Below, one piece after another: positions 58,163-64,000 of a stretch of 64,000 bases of DNA. The notes beneath the pieces are model-generated. The model did not search any database and was not told the origin of the DNA. It worked only from the letters and a program-made list of their open reading frames with translations. Position 1 is the first letter of the stretch. Every line of letters begins with the position of its first letter. The stretch is from Triticum aestivum (Eukaryota; Streptophyta; Magnoliopsida; Poales; Poaceae). The position numbers and the translations under genes were made by a program. Location of the stretch: contig NC_057800.1 of the NCBI RefSeq assembly GCF_018294505.1, positions 476,594,530 through 476,658,529 on the forward strand, written 5' to 3'.

Positions 58163-58176
58163 AAAAAGGGGGAGAT
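58163..58176 (+). promoter_or_regulatory. Polypurine tract of copia element 2
   Basis: aaaaagggggagat lies directly before the 3' LTR. Confidence 0.9.
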
Positions 58177-59849
58177 TGAAAGCACAAGTGCTCCCTAGGT
58201 GGTTTTGATAATTGATGACAACATATCTCTTGTTGGACTAACATTTCAATCTAGCATGTTTCAGATAAGTTCAACAATGGAGTGGCATGGACTAAAGGTT
58301 GTGGGAACTCCTTCAAGATGCTAAGGACAAAGGATTGGCTAAAGCTTCAAAATCTCAAGACTCTTCATTTTATATTTTAGTGATCCAAGATCACATTGAG
58401 TCCATAGGAAAAGCCAATACTATCAAGGAGGGATGAGGTGTTGCTTAATGAGCCTCTTGCTTCATGTGCTTAATGATATGCTCCAAAATCCTTAGCTACT
58501 TTCCCACTTCCACATATGACCTAAACCCTAAGCCAAACTCGGTCCTACCGATTCTTCCTATCCGGCGCCACCGAGTTCCACTTGTCATAAGCCACTGCCA
58601 AACCCTAATCATTTCGGTCTCACCGATGGGATCTCAGTCTCACCGAGATGGGCTTGCAAACTCTCTGTTACCCATTGCAATATTCTCGGTCCCACCGAGA
58701 TATGCAATCGGTTCCACCGAGTTTGCTTGACCAAATCTCAGTTTCACTTATTACCCAAATCGGTCCCATCGAGTTTGAGTAATCGGTCAAACCGAGTTTT
58801 GGATTTACCCTAACCCCAGCACATCGGTCCCACCGAGTTGATCCAGTCGGTCCCACCGAAATCTCTAACGGTCACTAGGTTTACATTTTCGGTCCGACCG
58901 AGTTTATTGATTCGGTCCCACCGAGATTGGAAAACTGTGTAACGGTTGGATTTTGTGTGGAGGCTATATATACCCCTCCACCTTCTTCTCATTCGAGGAG
59001 AGAGCCATCAGAACACACACACACCATTCCAACTCATATGTTCTGAGAGAGAACCACCTACTCATGTGTTGAGACCAAGATATTCCATTCCTACCATATG
59101 AATCTTGATCTCTAGCCTTCCCAAGTTGCTTTCCACTCAAATCTTCTTTCCACCAAATCCAAATCCTATGAGAGAGAGTTGAGTGTTGGGGAGACTATCA
59201 TTTGAAGCACAAGAGCAAGGAGTTCATTACCTACACACCATTTGTTACTTCTTGGAGAGTGGTGTCTCCTAGATTGGCTAGGTGTCACTTGGGAGCCTCC
59301 GACAAGATTGTGGAGTTGAACCAAGGAGTTTGTAAGGGCAAGGAGATCGCCTACTTCGTGAAGATCTACCGCTAGTGAGGCAAGTCCTGTGTGGGCGATG
59401 GCCATGGTGGGATAGACAAGGTTGCTTCTTCGTGGACCCTTTGTGGGTGGTTGCTTCTTCGTGGACCCTTCGTGGGTGGAGCCCTGTGTGGACTCGCACA
59501 ACTGTTACCCTTGGGTGGAGCCGTGTGTGGACTCGCGCAACCGTTACCCTTCGTGGGTTGAAGTCTCCATCAACGTGGATGTAGGATAGCACCACCTATA
59601 CGAACCACGGGAAAAACATCCGTGTCTCCAATTGCGTTTGATCTCTCCAAACCCTTCCCTTTACATTCTTGCAAGTTGCATGCTTTACATTCCGCTGCTC
59701 ATATACTCTTTGCATGCTTGCTTGATATGTATTGTGTGTGTTGAAATTGTGCCTAAACTCCACTTAAACGGAAAAGGCTTAAAAATTGCAACTTGAGCAT
59801 TATGTGTCTAATCACCCCCCTCTAGACACATCTACTTCTAGATCCTACA
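58177..59849 (+). repeat. 3' LTR of copia element 2
   Basis: 1673 bp. It differs from the 5' LTR by a 6-bp and a 2-bp indel and about 19 substitutions by eye. The palindrome array lies at 58539-58924, with nine perfect sites. Confidence 0.95.
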
Positions 59850-60537
59850 CCGTTACGAGCTTCTTAAAAAGGAAGATCGAGCGAAGAGGACAGACCTGGA
59901 GAAGGCCACGATGGCGACCAAAGACACCCGCTCTGCAATGAGAGCGATGAAGGAGGAGCTGCGTCAAGCCGGGGATATCGTGGCTGCGAAGCCCTTTATG
60001 CTGCGGATGAAGTTCGGAGATCCTAGGTACGCCCCTTTGGACCGGCTGTGGAGTTCTGCGGACGCATATCTGGACATAGCGGCGAGTGCTGCCGATGCGG
60101 CCGAATACTTCCGAGATCAAAAAGATCGCAAAGTGGAAAAGCTGTTCTGGTCACAATTTAATGTTCCAGAGCATCCGCTTCCATTGACTGATCGGTTAGC
60201 CGAATGGGCCGAGCTGAATAGGTTAACCGGACTCGCCATGAGGTCTGTTGTGGATCATCTGTGGCCGGAGAGGCCAAAGTCGAACAGTTATTTTAGTTTG
60301 GTGCAGTAGTTCCTTGGTGCAGTGCCGCACATCAACGCGATGAAGAGGTCGGCGTGCGTAGAGGGTGCGCGGATGGCCCTTGCCCATGTGAAGACATACT
60401 GGGCGGAGATGGAGGCCACCGCCATTGCAGCCCAAGATTCGGACGAGAGTCGAGTACCAGCCGAGCACTACTTTCGAGAAGTTCTTGAGGGTGCTTGTTC
60501 AATAGAAGCGCAGTGCTCGAAGAATATTATGTTCTAA
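59850..60537 (+). pseudogene. Antisense gene copy C, exon 5 (3' part)
   Basis: This continues exon 5 after copia 2 (the duplicated ccgtt is 59850-59854). It reads LEKATMATKDTRSAMRAMKEEL, then a conserved block (EYFRDQ..RKVEKLFWSQF) and KRSACVEGARMALAHVKTYW. Copy A has the same blocks (AEFYRAEG..TERLFWSQY, KRSACIEGAHMAFARCKMWW) on the minus strand at 1-360. An in-frame TAG at 60307-60309 interrupts it, and the natural end is at TAA 60535-60537. Confidence 0.72.
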
Positions 60538-61718
60538 TGACATGTATTCCCATTGAAAAACAATGTTTTACTGAATTGTAAAGGCTATTTTATACTTGTG
60601 CTTGGAAGAATTATAATACCTCCTGTGCGGCCGTTTATGTATATATGTATATAACCTGAAAGATGGCCGTCGTCAGCTTCATCCCCCACGCATATAATGC
60701 GGGGGTGCTCGCAGAAGACGCATGTTCACACTTGATCCAACATCTTTGTCCATTAAGGAGGTGATAGCGCAGCGACTAGGCAATCGGACTATAATGATTT
60801 AACACTTTCTCTTAGCCAGAGGAGTTTGACAGTGGGGCTACTATATAGACCCTGGTGGCTCCGCGCTCATCCGAATTCGGGGCGCATACATGCCTGGCCG
60901 GGAAATGACCCTTCGTTAAGGCGTAGGAATCCCGAAGATTCCGCTAGGTCATCGAGTGGTTGACCAGTCTCACGCTATATCATGACAGTCAGTTTTCGGC
61001 TTTCTCTACTGAGGTGCTCGTCCGGATGAACCAGGGCACAATCGCAGTAGTTCTCCTGGTGCCTCCTTAGCCGATAGAGCGGAACGTAAGGCTGCAAAAC
61101 ACAGGAGCCGGGAAAACCGAACATTTGACCAAAGACATGATTCGGAGCTGATGCATATAAGGCCAAACTCGCGACGCCGAACACTCCCTAAGGTATTCGG
61201 TCTTTATGATGTAAACCGGGCTAAACAGTGCCCTTTGTAATAAGCCCCTGGTGTCCAAGTACGTGTAATATTCTGACATGGCCACATGCCAATACGTCAG
61301 CATCCTTCTCAATTATACTGAGAATCCGAGGATGTGTATCAACAAGAGACAGTAAAAAAGGTTTACGCAGGGTCTTAATCTAAAAAGAATCCTTGGAACG
61401 GGTCCCTGCTGCACGTCTGCACCTGTGTCTCCGTTGTGCCGTATCCTGGACGGGTGTAGCACGATGGCCATCTATAAAAGAGAGGAACTTAGCTGAAAAG
61501 TTGTCGTGCAAAAGGTAGGTTATACTAAATAAACCATGTACAGTTCAAGATGAGTAAAGTTGAGCCTAGTTGTCACTTGTTTACACGCGTTGAGCCCCTT
61601 GTATTGTTATAGGGGTATAGCCATCAAACCTGTGTCAATTATATATAGCTACACCGGACTCGTATAACCGCGTATGTGGTCTTAATGACCCGTCAGATGC
61701 TCTAGTTGATGAGGCCGT
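60538..61718. other. Spacer of element G where pol is missing
   Basis: Between the end of the antisense gene and the protease there is about 1.2 kb without RT, RNase H or integrase motifs on either strand. A GC hairpin (cccccacgcat / atgcggggg, 60683-60705) is the only structure noted. Confidence 0.6.
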
Positions 61719-62315
61719 TTAGTGTGCGGCTGCCAAGGCAGTCGCACGGTCTTCCACGCGCAAGGAGCGCTCAATATTTTCATTTACTGTAATGATGCCA
61801 CATGGACCGGGCATCTTAAGCATGAGGGAAGCGTAATGCGGTATTGCGTTAAAGCGAGCGAAAGCTTCGCGTCCGAGTAGTGCTTGATAGCCACTTTGGA
61901 ATGGAGCGATGTGGAAGGTTAACGTTTTGCTGCGGAAGTTATCGGGAAAGCCAAATATAACCTCTAGTAGCAGGGAGCCCGTGCAATGGGCTTCTGGGCC
62001 TGGCGTTACTCCTTTAAAGGTAGTATTGCTATGGCTGATTTTTGTTGGGTCTATCCCCATTTTGTGGACTGTGTCCTGATATATCAGGTTTAAACTACTG
62101 CCGCCGTCCATCAGGACTCGTGTGAAGTGGTATCCGTCAATTATCGGGTCTAACACCAAGGCAGCCCATCCTGCATGCCGGATAGTTGCCGAGTAATCCC
62201 GATGGTCAAAGGTGATCGGTTGGGACGACCAGTGGCAGAACTCCACGGTGATAGGCCCTGGGGCATGTGTCTCTAGGAGTGTCGCTTTGTTTCTCCCCTT
62301 CATCACGTGTAACAC
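61719..62315 (-). CDS. Aspartic protease of element G
   Basis: A 198-residue open frame follows the gag region. Retropepsin features: WAALVLDPIIDGYHF, catalytic VLMDGGSSLNLIY with the Asp kept, and YQALLGREAFARF. It would cut the gag polyprotein during particle maturation. No RT follows its stop, which is unusual because the protease is normally fused to RT. The fragment at 15079-15480 is a relative with the Asp lost. Confidence 0.8.
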   Translation of the reverse strand: MLHVMKGRNKATLLETHAPGPITVEFCHWSSQPITFDHRDYSATIRHAGWAALVLDPIIDGYHFTRVLMDGGSSLNLIYQDTVHKMGIDPTKISHSNTTFKGVTPGPEAHCTGSLLLEVIFGFPDNFRSKTLTFHIAPFQSGYQALLGREAFARFNAIPHYASLMLKMPGPCGIITVNENIERSLRVEDRATALAAAH

Positions 62316-63236
62316 GTTTATTGTTTTGACTTCTGGTGGGAATTTCTTCTGTTCCCCAGTGCTTTGCTTGCGAGGCTCGTCCTCGTCTTCGCTTGGTGTA
62401 TCCTGCCCCTTGTGTTCGGCGTTGAGCTTGCGGGACTGCTTGAAGACCCAGCATTCTCTATGGGTATGATTTGCAGGTTTATCGGGGGTGCTGTGGATCT
62501 GACATATTTTGTCCAGAATCTTGTTTAGGCTGGACAGGTCGTCTCTGTTGCCTTTGGAGGGCAGCTTTTGCTGACCTGGCCGAGAGCTTCTGAATCCAGC
62601 CTTTACCGATGTGCTCTTCGGGCTGTCTTCTTTATTCCGGCGATTGTTTTTGCCACGTCATGGCTTCCCATTTCCGTCCTTGACTTCGGATGTAATTGGG
62701 TCACTGGTGCTACATCGGGCTAGCCAGATGTCCTCGCCCGCGCAAAAGCGGGTCATGAGGCTTGTTAATGCTGCCATTGTTCTCGGCTTTTCTTGGCCGA
62801 GGTGTCTGGCAAGCCATTCGTCTTGAATGCTATGCTTGAAAGCTGCTAAGGCTTCAGCGTCCGGACAGTCGACTATTTGGTTCTTTTTAGTGAGAAACCT
62901 GTTCCAAAGCTTTCGGGCTGACTCTCCGGGCTGTTGAGTTATGTGACTTAAATCGTCTGCATCCAGTGGTCGGACATAGGTCCCTTGAAGATTTGCTTGA
63001 AAAGCGTCCTCGAGCTCTTCCCAGCTTCCAATGGAGTTTTCGGGGAGGCTTTTAAGCCAGTGTCGAGCTGGTCCTTTGAGCTTGAGGGGTAAGTACTTGA
63101 TGGCATGGAGATCGTCTCCTCGAGCCATGTGGATATGAAGGATGTAGTCCTCAATCCAGACCCCAGGGTCCGTCGTTCCGTCGTACGCCTCTATGTTTAC
63201 GGGTTTGAATCCCTCTGGAAATCCATGGTCCAGCAC
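62316..63236 (-). pseudogene. Gag core and nucleocapsid region of element G
   Basis: From 63236 the frame reads GFPEGFKPVNIEAYDGTTDP, the conserved start of the Tat-type gag core, then LPLKLKGPARHWLKSLPENSI, WEELEDAF and GESARKLWNRF. It stops at 62658. The sequence continues in another frame to the protease, with a CCHC-like segment (CQIHSTPDKPANHTHREC). A frameshift near 62660 separates the two. Gag forms the particle shell. Confidence 0.82.
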
Positions 63237-63479
63237 CTCATCGGTGAAACATAGGGGGTGTGCGGCACCCCTGTATTTGGGTGTACCGTGGTGTTTGGAT
63301 TTTTGTTGTGTTGCATTGCTTGCTGGAGCGCGCTTTCTTGGCTCGTAGATGGATCTGGTTGCGTCGTCCTTTTGATGTGCGTCCTCACGTGGATCGCTTA
63401 CTGGCTTGTGTGCGGTGTCGTTTGCCGCTCTATGTTGGCCATGAGGTCATCTATCCGACCGGATGGCTTTTTTGTTTTT

Positions 63480-63977
63480 TTATTGCGGGGGCTCTAAGGC
63501 CTCATCATCAAATTCAGGTAGTAGCTTTCTCTTCGGGTAGCTCTTTGTGTGGTGACTGCCGCCGTACTTTGCTGCGATGTTGAGTACTTTACTCCATCTA
63601 ATTCTGAGTATGTCTTGTGCAGCCCTGAGCGTTTGCTTCTGCTTTTTCAGACTCCTCATAGTGGCAACAAGCCTTTGATGGGGATTCTGTTGGTCTGGGT
63701 GCCTGTCCGGTGTGATGTCATCCGGACTGCTATCTTCGCCAGAGACGGGTTGTTCGGTTTGATTCTCCGAGTTGCCGTGGTCGGACGGTGGTTCAATGTC
63801 ATGTTTGTCGTCCGCTGGCTCACCCTGCTCTATCACTAGGTATATATGATCGGTGTTTCTGCCGAGGTGGGATTTGGAGTGGCGCTTACGCTGCCACTTT
63901 GACTGTTTCTCGAGGGATCGATCCTTCGCTGCGTCCTTCCGTTCCTTGTCATCGTTTTCTTTGGGTGTGTCCACCAT
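63480..63977 (-). pseudogene. N-terminal gag region of element G
   Basis: A 165-residue frame from the ATG at 63977 (MVDTPKENDDKERKD) is charged and low in complexity, as is usual for the gag N-terminus of this group. Stops between 63479 and 63237 separate it from the core. The element continues to the right of the window. Confidence 0.6.
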
Positions 63978-64000
63978 GTATACATCATATGATGAAGTGG

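Larger units (their letters stand above)
56204..58176 (+). other. Long 3' untranslated region of copia element 2
   Basis: About 2.0 kb follows RNase H. No envelope-like ORF is seen. It contains a four-site palindrome cluster (57069-57146), short repeats (agagagatca, catcaaaagcttatca) at 57330-57410, and repeated aagggggaga phrases (57318-57520) that resemble the polypurine tract. Confidence 0.7.
50549..59849 (+). mobile_element. Ty1/copia element 2, complete
   Basis: LTRs 50549-52213 and 58177-59849 (tgaaagcac...cctaca) are flanked by ccgtt on both sides (50544-50548, 59850-59854). Primer site, gag-protease-integrase, RT-RNase H, a long 3' noncoding region and polypurine tract lie in order. 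By eye I count about 19 base differences and two small indels between the LTRs, roughly 1%. This is a recent insertion, though its own coding region is broken. Confidence 0.95.
47278..64000 (-). mobile_element. Ty3/gypsy element G (Fatima-like, Tat-type), non-autonomous
   Basis: Minus-strand element: 3' LTR 47278-47747, polypurine tract, antisense gene (on the plus strand), spacer, protease and gag reading leftwards, then out of the window. Copia 2 (50549-59849) is inserted in exon 5 of the antisense gene. RT, RNase H and integrase are missing between protease (61719) and the antisense gene (60540), so it depended on helper enzymes. It cuts the integrase of element F at 47277 (flank acggg). 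Confidence 0.85.

Overview
The window is a 64-kb block of nested transposable elements from a large grass genome, most likely Triticeae (wheat, Aegilops or barley). I recognise several LTRs from memory as Fatima-like, Sabrina-like and WHAM-like gypsy families, next to copia elements, a CACTA, a Helitron and a Stowaway MITE. Family names are recall, not database matches. I see no intact host gene, tRNA, rRNA or CRISPR. Nearly every coding stretch is a decayed piece of a transposon or of a gene carried by one.

Layout, left to right. (A) 1-4007 is the 3' part of a plus-strand Fatima-like gypsy element ending in LTR 3530-4007. (B) 4008-13741 is a second, different plus-strand gypsy element with LTR 12885-13741, broken by a 4.1-kb solo LTR (6758-10855, TSD atgcg). 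(C) 13742-14351 is part of a minus-strand Athila-type LTR, beside a gypsy protease fragment (14352-15494). (D) 15495-38424 is a minus-strand Athila-type element split by copia element 1 (16205-35883, TSD ccata). Copia 1 is split inside RNase H by a minus-strand Sabrina-like element (22092-34032, TSD gtgta). The 3' LTR of that element holds a 4.9-kb Helitron (22453-27368), which itself holds a small DNA element with a 10-bp TSD (26161-26958). (E) 38425-40896 is a CACTA end with a carried DEDDy exonuclease gene and a Stowaway MITE. (F) 40897-47277 is a minus-strand Athila-type element holding a solo WHAM-like LTR. (G) 47278 to beyond 64000 is a minus-strand Fatima-like element that has gag and protease but no RT or integrase. 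It is split by copia element 2 (50549-59849, TSD ccgtt), the youngest dated insertion: its LTRs differ by about 1% by eye.

Two things stand out. First, the gypsy elements A, B and G carry, antisense to the LTRs, a gene for a protein with a PF04195 (Transposase_28-like) N-terminus and a long coiled-coil C-terminus. In A and G it has its own TATA box and four short introns at matching places. Second, the LTRs of copia element 2 carry an array of the 13-bp palindrome TCGGTnnnACCGA, spaced close to whole turns of the double helix just upstream of the LTR TATA box. A four-copy cluster with the same spacing lies in its 3' untranslated region.

Functionally, sense gag-pol transcription would start in the LTRs, while the antisense gene would fire inward from a separate promoter next to the 3' LTR. 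All autonomous functions in view are broken. The elements with readable gag but no polymerase would depend on enzymes supplied by relatives.
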